A stretch of DNA of 18,838 nucleotides. It comes from Bacteroidia bacterium. GTDB lineage: Bacteria; Bacteroidota; Bacteroidia; AKYH767-A; OLB10. A program made the translations under genes and the position numbers. Numbering within the stretch: the stretch's first letter is position 1; each line of letters begins with the position of its first letter. Below, piece after piece: positions 1-7,040 of this stretch. The stretch spans positions 1-18,838 of the forward strand of contig JANWID010000289.1 of the NCBI GenBank assembly GCA_025450095.1, given 5' to 3'. A model generated the notes under the pieces. That model searched no databases and was not told the origin of the DNA. It saw nothing but the letters and a program-made list of their open reading frames with translations.

Positions 1-584
1 GAGCCATAATCCATAAGACAGAAAGCCAGCTTGGCGCCATTTCCCACGATAGGCCAGTTTAGTGGATTGGGATCGATGGTCTGTGTACGCAATGAATATT
101 TTCCCCAGTCATCCACATGCATATGCCCGTGAGAAGGGTGATAGGTCATGGAACCGGCATCACGGTCATAAGATGTCATCGTGTTTCCGTTTTTATGATA
201 CACCCTTTGGACGACAAGCTGCTTGGGAGGCAGGCCGGTAACCGGACAGGTGGCAGGGGCAGTGCCTACGATGGTATCATTTCCACAGATATACTTATTG
301 GTAGTCCGGACTTCCAGGGGGCCATGCCCTATATTCGGAGTAGATACAGAAACCCGGAGCAACCCGTTATTAGATCCGTTTCCAGTCTGTGAGTATTCGA
401 TGACGCCATTGTTACCGGACACTTGTAGTGGCGGACGAGCTACAATCATATCAGGTAGCAGGTCGCAATTACTACTGGTAACGGTTGCGCATTGGCAGGA
501 AGTCGCATTCGTGGTAGAGCATTGTGCCCATGTCAGTGATGGCAATACCGATAAGGTGATTGCAAATAGTAGCAGTCTTTTCAT
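1..584 (-). CDS. Lysyl oxidase-like secreted copper protein (3' end outside window)
   Basis: The reading frame runs from ATG at 584 off the left edge, giving 194 residues without a stop. Residues 1-20 are a signal peptide ending TWAQ. A Cys-rich stretch follows (C22, C30, C32, C40), then the segments LLPDMIVARPPL, NIGHGPLEVR, QRVYH and YHPSHGHMHVDDWGKYSLR. This order matches bacterial members of the lysyl oxidase family (PF01186). In that family the His-x-His-x-His cluster (here H152, H154, H156, with H149 nearby) binds copper, and lysyl side chains are oxidised to aldehydes. The lysine that would form the tyrosylquinone cofactor, and any C-terminal T9SS sorting domain, lie outside the window. 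The protein is probably exported. The family call is confident; the substrate and activity are not known. Confidence 0.8.
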   Translation of the reverse strand, partial: MKRLLLFAITLSVLPSLTWAQCSTTNATSCQCATVTSSNCDLLPDMIVARPPLQVSGNNGVIEYSQTGNGSNNGLLRVSVSTPNIGHGPLEVRTTNKYICGNDTIVGTAPATCPVTGLPPKQLVVQRVYHKNGNTMTSYDRDAGSMTYHPSHGHMHVDDWGKYSLRTQTIDPNPLNWPIVGNGAKLAFCLMDYG

Positions 585-721
585 AACGAGTCTAAAGGTT
601 TTGGAAGTAGGTATGGAGCGATGTGTTCAGTCTTTTTAACCGAATACCGAATTTACGTCACAGATTGGCAGAGTTCAATATAATTTCCGCGAAGCAGTAT
701 TTCTATAGGGTAAAGATGCTG

Positions 722-755
722 CTATAAACCGTACGCATTCCCGGGAACGGTATAG
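722..755. other. Bulged hairpin between two minus-strand genes
   Basis: CTATA-AA-CCGT (722-732) can pair with ACGG-TATAG (747-755), a 9-bp stem with a 2-nt bulge. The loop contains most of the 10-bp palindrome TTCCCGGGAA (738-747). It lies downstream of the 844-1035 gene and upstream of the lysyl-oxidase-like gene. There is no U-tract after it on either strand, so calling it a terminator would be a guess. Nothing else in the 259-nt gap 585-843 looks like a gene. Confidence 0.3.
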
Positions 756-779
756 GATCAAATTTATCGAAAAATCAAT

Positions 780-804
780 ACAAAACCTAATAGGACAAAA
801 CCTA
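780..804. repeat. Pair of 10-bp direct repeats
   Basis: ACAAAACCTA occurs at 780-789 and again at 795-804, centre to centre 15 bp, separated by ATAGG. On the minus strand each copy reads TAGGTTTTGT. The pair sits about 200 bp upstream of the lysyl-oxidase-like start. It could be a regulator site or chance; I see no regulator gene nearby. Confidence 0.35.
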
Positions 805-843
805 TATAAGGAACTGTTAGAAACGGGGTAATTTTCGAAAAAA

Positions 844-1035
844 TTACTTGGAAACGTGGCGGAAAGTTTCCGTAATTATATCAGAATATTTTGATCCAAA
901 GGTGGCAATACACCACACCATCAACATCCGTCTTTCATCACTTTTCAGCCATTTCACTGCTTTCCGAAGCTCTTTACGGAACAACACCCGGTCGAAACTT
1001 ACCTTGACCAGGATCTCCTTCGTGTATTCAAACAT
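844..1035 (-). CDS. Short protein of unknown function (63 aa)
   Basis: An ATG-initiated frame starting MFEYTKEILVKVSFD, rich in Lys, Arg and Trp, with no signal peptide or membrane segment, so probably cytosolic. The pattern F-x-K-E-L-x-K-A-x-K-W-L followed by W-C-x-x-x-F-G resembles short proteins of about 60 residues that I recall from other Bacteroidota genomes, but I cannot name a family. A plausible promoter lies 23 nt upstream (TTTG at 1087-1090, 20-nt gap, TAAATTTA at 1059-1066). It stands alone between two intergenic gaps. The frame on the opposite strand has no comparable promoter and looks like a shadow. Confidence 0.65.
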   Translation of the reverse strand: MFEYTKEILVKVSFDRVLFRKELRKAVKWLKSDERRMLMVWCIATFGSKYSDIITETFRHVSK

Positions 1036-1058
1036 GTGTGTAGAATTGAATGGAAACT

Positions 1059-1090
1059 TAAATTTACTTACTAATTAAATTAAAACCAAA
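1059..1090 (-). promoter_or_regulatory. Putative Bacteroidota promoter for the 63-aa protein gene
   Basis: Read on the minus strand: TTTG (1087-1090), a 20-nt spacer, then TAAATTTA (1059-1066), one base from the TAnnTTTG consensus, 23 nt before the ATG at 1035. The gap 1036-1287 holds no convincing gene. Confidence 0.35.
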
Positions 1091-1287
1091 CTTTGATTAA
1101 ATAAATATTAAGGATATCTGTTGATAACTTTAACATGTTTGGAAATCAGGTCATTTATCGGCGATGACTAACGACTTGACACCAATCCGTCTGGCGTCCC
1201 ACAATAACGGTACTATCGACCATTTAGCATAGTTTTTTAAGAAATATTAAAGGCATGAAAGTTGAGGATGGCGGCGCCCCATCGGAA

Positions 1288-1569
1288 CTACACTGTAATA
1301 GAGTTAATTGCTTTTTTAGCCAGGTGTTGAATTACCTTATAGCAATAGCAACAAGCTATTAATATCGCAAATAAAACACCACCCATAACGGCTGTAAATA
1401 ACAGTATACCGCCAATAAAAACTATCAAATTGAATTCGCCCGGATCCGGATCGGTGTACAGTTCTCTTATGAATACAACTGTTACCAGTAACAGAGCAGG
1501 CACATATCCACTAATCATCAGCCTGGTCAGCACCCGGTCCGATATTTTTATTGGATGTTTTTTATTCAT
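1288..1569 (-). CDS. Small membrane protein of unknown function (93 aa)
   Basis: Starts at an ATG, MNKKHPIKISDRV. Two hydrophobic segments are visible, about residues 18-35 (MISGYVPALLLVTVVFI) and 46-76 (NLIVFIGGILLFTAVMGGVLFAILIACCYCY), separated by an acidic loop (YTDPDPGEF). The second includes a cluster of Cys residues (ACCYC), and the tail is basic (KVIQHLAKKAINS). This suggests two transmembrane helices in the inner membrane. It lies 34 nt downstream of the ubiX stop on the same strand and is probably co-transcribed with it. I do not recognise a family. Confidence 0.55.
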   Translation of the reverse strand: MNKKHPIKISDRVLTRLMISGYVPALLLVTVVFIRELYTDPDPGEFNLIVFIGGILLFTAVMGGVLFAILIACCYCYKVIQHLAKKAINSITV

Positions 1570-1603
1570 CAGGTTAGTCTGGTGCCGATACGTGAATCAT
1601 CAC

Positions 1604-2176
1604 TCATTTATCACCCCATCTCCAGGTACTTTGTTTTAATCCAACAAGGTCCAAAACTCTGTTGGTTACTGTAGCAGCAAGTTGCTCGAATGTTGCTGGT
1701 CTGCTATAGAACGAGGGACTGGCCGGACATATTATTCCTCCAGCTTCAGTCAGTAATTCCATATTCCTGATATGTATAAGATTCAGGGGCGTGTCGCGGG
1801 TTACCAGCACTAATTTTCTTCGCTCTTTCAATATAACATCTGCCGCACGTGTTATGAGGTCGTTGGAAATTCCGGAAGCGATTCGTCCCAGTGTTCCCAT
1901 GGAACAGGGACAAATGATCATTGCCTGGTAATTCGCCGAGCCGGAAGCAAAGGGCGCAGTGAAATCATTTTTTTCATATAGCCTGAAAGAATACTTTTTG
2001 TAATCTTCATTTCCAAGCTCATATTTCCAGACATCCTTTGCATTATCTGAAAAAAGTAATCCAACGTCATCGAGCTGATCCTGCATAGCAACCAGGCTAT
2101 CGAGCAGCACCTTAGCGTAAATTGCACCACTCGCTCCGCATACTGCAACTACAAGACGCATTTTTGAATCACTCAT
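1604..2176 (-). CDS. ubiX: UbiX family flavin prenyltransferase
   Basis: UbiX joins dimethylallyl phosphate to FMN to make the prenylated flavin cofactor used by UbiD-type decarboxylases. The N-terminal nucleotide-binding motif CGASGAIYAKVLL, the central ANYQAMIICPCSMGTLGRIASGISNDLITRAADV and the phosphate-site segment with RDTPLNLIHIRNM are all present. The length from the ATG at 2176 (190 aa) fits the family. I prefer this start (MSDSKMRL) over the upstream ATG at 2203, because the latter adds a non-conserved tail inside the preceding gene. An internal ATG at 2161 is also possible. The start overlaps the stop of the upstream barrel gene by 8 nt (ATGAGTGA), which suggests coupled translation. 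No ubiD is in the window, so its client enzyme lies elsewhere. Confidence 0.93.
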   Translation of the reverse strand: MSDSKMRLVVAVCGASGAIYAKVLLDSLVAMQDQLDDVGLLFSDNAKDVWKYELGNEDYKKYSFRLYEKNDFTAPFASGSANYQAMIICPCSMGTLGRIASGISNDLITRAADVILKERRKLVLVTRDTPLNLIHIRNMELLTEAGGIICPASPSFYSRPATFEQLAATVTNRVLDLVGLKQSTWRWGDK

Positions 2177-2789
2177 CACGTTTCTTAAATATGTATTGCG
2201 CACCGAATACCAATGCCGCGTTATAATGTCCGTGGTTCAAACGATATTCCTGACCGGAAGAATGTTCGCGCACTGGTATTAAAGATGATTCGATGCGTGA
2301 TACAAAACTGAACTGCTTTGCAAAATTCACTTTCATACCTCCGGCAATTCCAAACTCAAATTTGTTAAACGGTGTTCGTTCCGGAAGTTCTCCAAGTTCG
2401 TCCTCTTCGTATTCTTTCAACAGTGCTCCGAAAGTCAGACCTGCTTCAAAAGTGAAACGTTTCGAATAATGCCATTGTGCCATAAGCGGCATTTCAAAAT
2501 AACTCAGACGTAATAAATACGAAGTATAATCCTGAATATCCGGGTTCGGGTTTTTCTTGCTGCCTTTCTGGAAATACAAAATTTCCATTGCAAGATCTGT
2601 TTTTTTGCCAAGATTCATACTCACCATTCCTCCTGCAACTAATCCTGCTTTATCAAATCCACCAAGCTGATCACCGGAGATCTGGGTTGCTGAAACTCCT
2701 GCAATCAGTCCGCCACGGAAACTTTGTGCCGGCAATAAAAAGGGAAGAACTGTTATAGTGATTACTGAAATAACCTGATAAATCTTCAT
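2169..2789 (-). CDS. PorT-like outer membrane beta-barrel protein
   Basis: A 206-residue protein with a signal peptide (residues 1-21, ending LLPAQ). It then has alternating amphipathic strands typical of the small outer-membrane barrels of PF13568 (OMP_b-brl_2): GGLIAGVSATQISGD, KAGLVAGGMVSMNLG, DLAMEILYFQKGS, YFEMPLMAQWHY, FTFEAGLTFG, FEFGIAGGMKV and the C-terminal AALVFGAQYIF. Such proteins are often annotated PorT family, but I cannot say this is the true T9SS component PorT/SprT; it is somewhat short for that. It lies 56 nt after the Omp28 gene and overlaps ubiX, so it is probably part of one transcript with both. Confidence 0.8.
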   Translation of the reverse strand: MKIYQVISVITITVLPFLLPAQSFRGGLIAGVSATQISGDQLGGFDKAGLVAGGMVSMNLGKKTDLAMEILYFQKGSKKNPNPDIQDYTSYLLRLSYFEMPLMAQWHYSKRFTFEAGLTFGALLKEYEEDELGELPERTPFNKFEFGIAGGMKVNFAKQFSFVSRIESSLIPVREHSSGQEYRLNHGHYNAALVFGAQYIFKKRDE

Positions 2790-2845
2790 AAGCCCGGCGA
2801 AAAATCAAACTGTCTTAACCACGACGAAAAGCAAACGTCTTCGTG

Positions 2846-3712
2846 TTACTCGTGAATTTCCTTTTGTTCTACCTGGATGATTTCCTTCGTATCATCACGA
2901 TATAAGTAAGTAATTATAGAAACTTTCTGATCATTCCATGCTGCTGGAAGAGAAAACGAATAACTAAGCGTGCTGACATCACCTTCCGCTGTACCGATAA
3001 CAGCTTCACCATAAGCACCATTCATGGAACCGCGGAAAACTTCGCGGTGCACATAGTCCTGGACGTTATTGCCTGGTACGGATGTGTTTTGATAATCTTT
3101 CTGCCAGTTAATAATACTGTCCTCAACCATGAAAACACATAGTTTGTGAGTACCACTAAGTGTTGACGTGAATTCCATTTCTACGTCGGTTGTCAGATTG
3201 CGTGTGGTAGAATTATAATCGTTGGTGATTACCAGGTTCACGGGAGATGGTGTGGTATCGTTCAGAACATTCCCTACTTCCGTGACCCATTTTGTAGAAG
3301 GGAGAATTAAGCTACCATTAACCTCTCTGCGATTTACCATACCATTCGGATTGCCCGCAAGCGAAATTCCAAAATCTGTATCCAGTGTGGTTCCTTCCGT
3401 AGTCCGGAAATCATATGTATAGTAAGGAGCAGTCTGTGGATATGGTGTTGCGAAACCTCCGGCATGAATAGCCATGATGATCAGGTTGTCACCATATACT
3501 GGTTTCAGATCATTGTAAAGAATTCTGGTCGCTGCGGGACAATTACCGCAGGTATGTCCTGTATAATCTTCCACCAGCACTTTGCGTGATGTGAGTGTTG
3601 AGGGCGGAGGTGCCACATTTATGGTTTCTTTATAAGGTGGGTTAACTTTATCGCATGACTGTAATGCGATAACAGCGAAAAGAAGCGCCCATACTTTCAG
3701 AATATATTTCAT
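2846..3712 (-). CDS. Omp28-related lipoprotein with thioredoxin-like CxxC domain
   Basis: A 288-residue lipoprotein. The signal peptide ends in lipobox LQSC (C20), followed by a Pro-rich linker. From about residue 43 the segment KVLVEDYTGHTCGNCPAATRIL carries a CxxC pair (C55, C58) at the position of a thioredoxin active site. The rest matches Omp28-family proteins (PF11551) of Bacteroidota: AIHAGGFATPYP, a GNPNGMVNR segment where thioredoxins carry their cis-Pro loop, and a C-terminal beta domain (IITYLYRDDTKEIIQVEQKEI). It probably sits on the periplasmic side of the outer membrane or at the surface. It follows the DUF6029 gene by 76 nt with its own candidate promoter. Presence of the CGNC pair is directly visible; redox activity is inferred. 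Confidence 0.88.
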   Translation of the reverse strand: MKYILKVWALLFAVIALQSCDKVNPPYKETINVAPPPSTLTSRKVLVEDYTGHTCGNCPAATRILYNDLKPVYGDNLIIMAIHAGGFATPYPQTAPYYTYDFRTTEGTTLDTDFGISLAGNPNGMVNRREVNGSLILPSTKWVTEVGNVLNDTTPSPVNLVITNDYNSTTRNLTTDVEMEFTSTLSGTHKLCVFMVEDSIINWQKDYQNTSVPGNNVQDYVHREVFRGSMNGAYGEAVIGTAEGDVSTLSYSFSLPAAWNDQKVSIITYLYRDDTKEIIQVEQKEIHE

Positions 3713-3748
3713 GACAAATTGAATTTGAGGAATTTATTTTACGAAATT

Positions 3749-3756
3749 CAAATATA
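3749..3756 (-). promoter_or_regulatory. Candidate -7 box TATATTTG upstream of the Omp28 gene
   Basis: On the minus strand this reads TATATTTG, an exact TAnnTTTG, 36 nt before the ATG at 3712. I do not find a matching TTTG 17-23 nt further upstream, so the support is partial. It would let the Omp28 gene be expressed apart from the upstream DUF6029 gene. Confidence 0.4.
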
Positions 3757-3788
3757 CTAAATTAAACGGTTTTGAGACGGTTTGTAGC

Positions 3789-5444
3789 TCAGAAACTGCT
3801 GGTAACCGAAACGGAGAATCCATTTGAAGCAGGTACCTGGCGGCAGACGCCTCCCACACACAATAACCCTTCGCGCTGCTTACCATAGCCCAGCGTGATG
3901 CGGTTTGCGCCGCGGGTGTAACCCATCGACACATTCGGATAATGCAGTCGCATATCCGTGTCATCATTACCATAGTTGTATTCATCAAATGCTGCAACAA
4001 ACCAATGTGGCGATATGGTATATTCCACGAGCGCCATAGCCCAGCTTTGCTTGTCTTGTTCTGTGTAAAGATGCTGCAACTCCGCACGCATGCTGTGTGT
4101 TTTCGTCAGTTTCAGCTGCATTTCAACAATGCCGATGTTTGCAGTTATCTTACCATGCGAACTGCCGAGCCCTTTCACAACTCCTTCATCGTATAACGTA
4201 TAGGTATATGTTACGAGGAGCTTCAGATCTTTGTTAATTTTCTTCTGTACTTCCACATTCACTTCTTCAAAATATTTATCATCATAATCGTTGCTCATTT
4301 TGAAGAATTTACTTTCATATCCCATCTCATCGTTGGTCCGGGTAGTATCAAGTCCGTTGGCGCGGGAATAATTCAGCGCCACATACATGCCCGTTTTTCC
4401 TCCCAATGCAGATCCCTGCTTAAAATTGTAAAAGATATCGCCCTGGTATCCGACTTCGCCATTAGGTTGTGTGGCATAGGGATATAACGTCGCAAGCCTG
4501 TATGTTTGTTGCTTTGTCAGTGCGGGAAGATAGCTCAGGTTTAAATCATTCGCGATCGCATCACGATCGGAACGGAAGCTCATGTTATCGATGAATTTTG
4601 CTGACAGCGAAACACCAATACCCTTTTTCGAATACGTTCCGTTGATATACATTCCCTGGCCGGGTTTGTAAATTCCCGCGGGGTTTTCTGCTGTGGCGTT
4701 AATAGCAGACGGGTCATTATACTTATAAGCATACTCGCTGTATAATCCGAAATTTCCATGTGTAATCCGAATGCGGGGCGCCATGGCCAGCACGTTTTCA
4801 GGAAGCTTGTACAGTTCGTTATCATCAGTCTGGAATTTGCTCACCACGGCAAATCCGGCTGTGAATCGTGTCTTCGATTCATTCCATGATTTTATTGCGT
4901 CGGTAAGCGCGACTTCCGCATCGAATCCTCTTACAAGACCTGCTTTCTCAAAATAAAAACGTTGCTGGGCAATAAAACCTTTCAACAAAATTCCATTAAT
5001 CGGAGCATAACGTAGCAAGATGCCATCCATCGCATTATCCAATCCGAGTCCGCGCTCTTCATAGCTCCGGAAAATCAAACCGCTTCCGAATTGTTCGTAG
5101 AAATTACCAATCGTGATATTCAGATCTTCTACTGTGTATGATGCATAACGGTATGTAATGCCGCTACCCTTGTAACGCGAATCAAATCCCAACAGCGGAT
5201 TCAAATACGATTCGTATCGAATCCCCGCGCCGAAATTTCCGCGGGTAAAGGTGAGGTTACCAAATCCGTTTGAAAGCACTTTTTCCGGTACTACCGGTGC
5301 ACCAATAGTGCTATCTTCCAGATAATACTGTGCGTCGATCTGGAAATTTCCATGCACTTCAAAGGGAAGATTGATCTGGGCCTGGGCAGTCTGATAAAAA
5401 AGAAAAGCACAAATTGCCGGAAGTAACTTTTTAATTCGGATCAC
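3789..5444 (-). CDS. DUF6029 family outer membrane protein
   Basis: A large beta-rich protein with a signal peptide (IRIKKLLPAICAFLFYQTAQA, cut before QINLP). Many amphipathic strands follow, such as YRYASYTVEDLNITIGNFYEQFGSGLIFRSYEERGLGLDNAMDGILLRY, ending in a C-terminal aromatic (SVTSSF) typical of outer-membrane barrels. This matches the DUF6029 proteins commonly found beside TlpA and Omp28 genes in Bacteroidota. There is no ATG in frame near the N-terminus. The frame opens after a TAA, with a TTG at 5477 (562 aa) and a GTG at 5444 (551 aa) as possible starts. I chose GTG because it puts the basic n-region right at the start of the signal peptide, but neither has a clear ribosome site. 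Function unknown; probably a porin-like or anchoring barrel. Confidence 0.82.
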   Translation of the reverse strand: MIRIKKLLPAICAFLFYQTAQAQINLPFEVHGNFQIDAQYYLEDSTIGAPVVPEKVLSNGFGNLTFTRGNFGAGIRYESYLNPLLGFDSRYKGSGITYRYASYTVEDLNITIGNFYEQFGSGLIFRSYEERGLGLDNAMDGILLRYAPINGILLKGFIAQQRFYFEKAGLVRGFDAEVALTDAIKSWNESKTRFTAGFAVVSKFQTDDNELYKLPENVLAMAPRIRITHGNFGLYSEYAYKYNDPSAINATAENPAGIYKPGQGMYINGTYSKKGIGVSLSAKFIDNMSFRSDRDAIANDLNLSYLPALTKQQTYRLATLYPYATQPNGEVGYQGDIFYNFKQGSALGGKTGMYVALNYSRANGLDTTRTNDEMGYESKFFKMSNDYDDKYFEEVNVEVQKKINKDLKLLVTYTYTLYDEGVVKGLGSSHGKITANIGIVEMQLKLTKTHSMRAELQHLYTEQDKQSWAMALVEYTISPHWFVAAFDEYNYGNDDTDMRLHYPNVSMGYTRGANRITLGYGKQREGLLCVGGVCRQVPASNGFSVSVTSSF

Positions 5445-5530
5445 GGGCTGAGGATTAAGCCGGTGAAAATAGACCAATGGATGAAAAAATCCAATAACTT
5501 ATTTTCTACACTTTTATCCCCGAAAAGGGC

Positions 5531-6061
5531 CTACTTAACAGGTTGACCAGCAGCTACTTTCTTCACCATCTCAAACAATTTGTCCTCATCACCCGGAGCA
5601 AATGAAGTGTGCTGGCTCACTACATTAAGCTTTCCATCGAGTAAAAAGGTATGAGGAACCATGTTTACATTCATAGCTCTTTTAAAATCACCATTGGGAT
5701 CGAGGTACACTTCATAATCCCAACCTTTACCATTTACGAAAGGTCCTACATTAGCTGCAGAACGTGCATCATCAATAGAAATAGCAACCAGCTTTACACC
5801 GGTTTCCTTCATCCAGTCCGCATACACCTCACTGATTGTATTGAGTTCCACCACACAAGGCTTGCACCAGGTTGCCCAGAAACTGAGAATGACCGGTTTT
5901 CCATCGTTGGAAATGATACCGGAATTCACAACGGAACCATCCAGTTTTTTGACCTTGGCATCAGGAAGACCTTCTTTATTATAACCACCTGATTCCTGTG
6001 CGAAAGAAGCAGCTGTAAATAACATCGTGAATGCGCTAAGAAGCAGGAGTCTGTTTTTCAT
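5531..6061 (-). CDS. TlpA-like periplasmic thioredoxin
   Basis: A 176-residue exported thioredoxin-fold protein. Residues 1-21 are a signal peptide (ending ASFAQ). The active site is WATWCKPC (C66, C69), and the cis-Pro loop is NVNMVPHTFL (P136). The insertion and spacing fit the TlpA/ResA type (AhpC-TSA/Redoxin superfamily), which reduces or exchanges disulfides of extracytoplasmic proteins. It begins the run TlpA - DUF6029 - Omp28, a grouping I know from other Bacteroidota. The neighbouring Omp28 lipoprotein with its own CxxC is a natural candidate partner, by inference. It starts 69 nt after the scpA stop and 53 nt or more before the next gene, so it may share a transcript with either. Confidence 0.92.
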   Translation of the reverse strand: MKNRLLLLSAFTMLFTAASFAQESGGYNKEGLPDAKVKKLDGSVVNSGIISNDGKPVILSFWATWCKPCVVELNTISEVYADWMKETGVKLVAISIDDARSAANVGPFVNGKGWDYEVYLDPNGDFKRAMNVNMVPHTFLLDGKLNVVSQHTSFAPGDEDKLFEMVKKVAAGQPVK

Positions 6062-6130
6062 AAATATGCTTTTAATTATTTTTTTAAAATCGTAAATAAG
6101 TCTTTAATCATCGATCCTGAAATCCGCAAA

Positions 6131-6916
6131 TTAATTATCACGTACTATATCACCTGCAACATCCGAGATCAGAAAATTATTAAATCCTTCGCTGATGACA
6201 ATGGTAATTGTTTTTGCCTGGATAAGATCGAGCAGCGCAAGAAAAGTAAAGCATGCATGCATACGTGACTGGCATGCAGAGAATAAATCGAGGAATGTAA
6301 CTTTTGATTTAAGACGTACCAATCGCTGAATATTATCTTTTTCCTGGTCGATTGTAAAAGGAAATTGTACAATAGTATGCCTTTGTCTTTCTTCTCCGAT
6401 ACGGAAACGTTCCATTACTTTCTCGAACGTTACCATAAGCTTGAAAAGCGTTAATGCATTCAGCTCAGAAGAATAACTACTGCCGTCGGCAATCATGGCT
6501 ATGGTGGAAAGTTCAGCATTGGTATTGCCGCGTTCCTGCTTCATGATTCGTTCTTCCTCTTTTTGCTTCAACTCAGCAGCAGCTTCCTTGTACTGTTTAT
6601 ATTCGAGAAGCTGGCGCACCAGGTCCTGCCTGGGATCGAGCTCATTGCCTTCCTCATCTTTTGGATATCGCGGCAGCAACATCTTCGCCTTGATTCGCAT
6701 CAGTGTAGCGGCCACTAAAATGAATTCACTTGCCAACTCAATATTCATCGCTTCAGCGGAACGGATGTACTCGAAGAATTCGTTGGTGATGGTAGAGATG
6801 GGAATGTTATGGATATCCAGTTCATCGCGTTCAATGAAAAACAAAAGCAAATCGAATGGCCCTTCAAACTGGGGCAGCTTGATTTCGTACTGGTTGGGTG
6901 ATGTTACTGTTTCCAC
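6131..6916 (-). CDS. scpA: Segregation and condensation protein A (kleisin)
   Basis: ScpA is the kleisin that bridges the SMC dimer and binds ScpB in the chromosome condensation complex of the nucleoid. The N-terminal helical domain is clear: PQFEGPFDLLLFFIERDELDIHNIPISTITNEFFEYI, then ELASEFILVAATLMRIKAKMLLPR. A charged middle (residues 85-135, KQKEEERIMKQERG) follows, and then the C-terminal winged-helix half that contacts the SMC head. Its 261 residues fit the family. The start is GTG at 6916: no ATG is available before the upstream stop, and a perfect promoter -7 box lies 20 nt upstream. scpB and smc are not in the window. Confidence 0.95.
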   Translation of the reverse strand: METVTSPNQYEIKLPQFEGPFDLLLFFIERDELDIHNIPISTITNEFFEYIRSAEAMNIELASEFILVAATLMRIKAKMLLPRYPKDEEGNELDPRQDLVRQLLEYKQYKEAAAELKQKEEERIMKQERGNTNAELSTIAMIADGSSYSSELNALTLFKLMVTFEKVMERFRIGEERQRHTIVQFPFTIDQEKDNIQRLVRLKSKVTFLDLFSACQSRMHACFTFLALLDLIQAKTITIVISEGFNNFLISDVAGDIVRDN

Positions 6917-6936
6917 TATACCTGGAATTAAGCTGT

Positions 6937-6968
6937 CAAAGATACGATTACATCATCATTTCCGCCAA
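6937..6968 (-). promoter_or_regulatory. Promoter of scpA
   Basis: On the minus strand: TTG (6966-6968), 21-nt spacer, TATCTTTG (6937-6944), an exact TAnnTTTG. Transcription would begin about 10-15 nt before the GTG start at 6916, leaving a very short leader. It faces away from the promoter at 6976-7003, so both genes are controlled from about 70 bp. Confidence 0.6.
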
Positions 6969-6975
6969 TTCCGGG

Positions 6976-7003
6976 TTGTGATTCGCGGTGTTAATTAACT
7001 TTG
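6976..7003 (+). promoter_or_regulatory. Promoter of the ArsC-like gene
   Basis: TTG (6976-6978), 17-nt spacer, TAACTTTG (6996-7003), an exact TAnnTTTG, 37 nt before the ATG at 7041. It is divergent from the scpA promoter. Confidence 0.6.
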
Positions 7004-7040
7004 CCGCCGCCAACCGCGGTTCAACCCTTTCGCTTTCAAT

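Noticed and set aside
117..639. Two plus-strand open frames (117-392 and 223-639)
   Set aside because: They are antisense to the lysyl-oxidase-like gene, whose translation shows a signal peptide and conserved family blocks; these frames show neither.
1264..1283. GATGG-CGGCGCC-CCATC hairpin as a terminator for the ubiX transcript
   Set aside because: The stem is only 5 bp and no T-tract follows on the minus strand; too weak to list.
2169..2789. Naming this barrel as the T9SS component PorT/SprT
   Set aside because: The fold class fits, but it is short for PorT and I see no PorT-specific feature; PorT family is used too loosely to carry the function over.
4580..4825. Minus-strand frame inside the DUF6029 gene, and similar nested frames in most large genes
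   Set aside because: They overlap strongly supported genes in other frames and their translations lack any recognisable feature.
5444..5477. TTG at 5477 as the DUF6029 start
   Set aside because: It adds 11 residues with two prolines ahead of an otherwise standard signal peptide. It is kept only as an alternative because the GTG also lacks a clear ribosome site.
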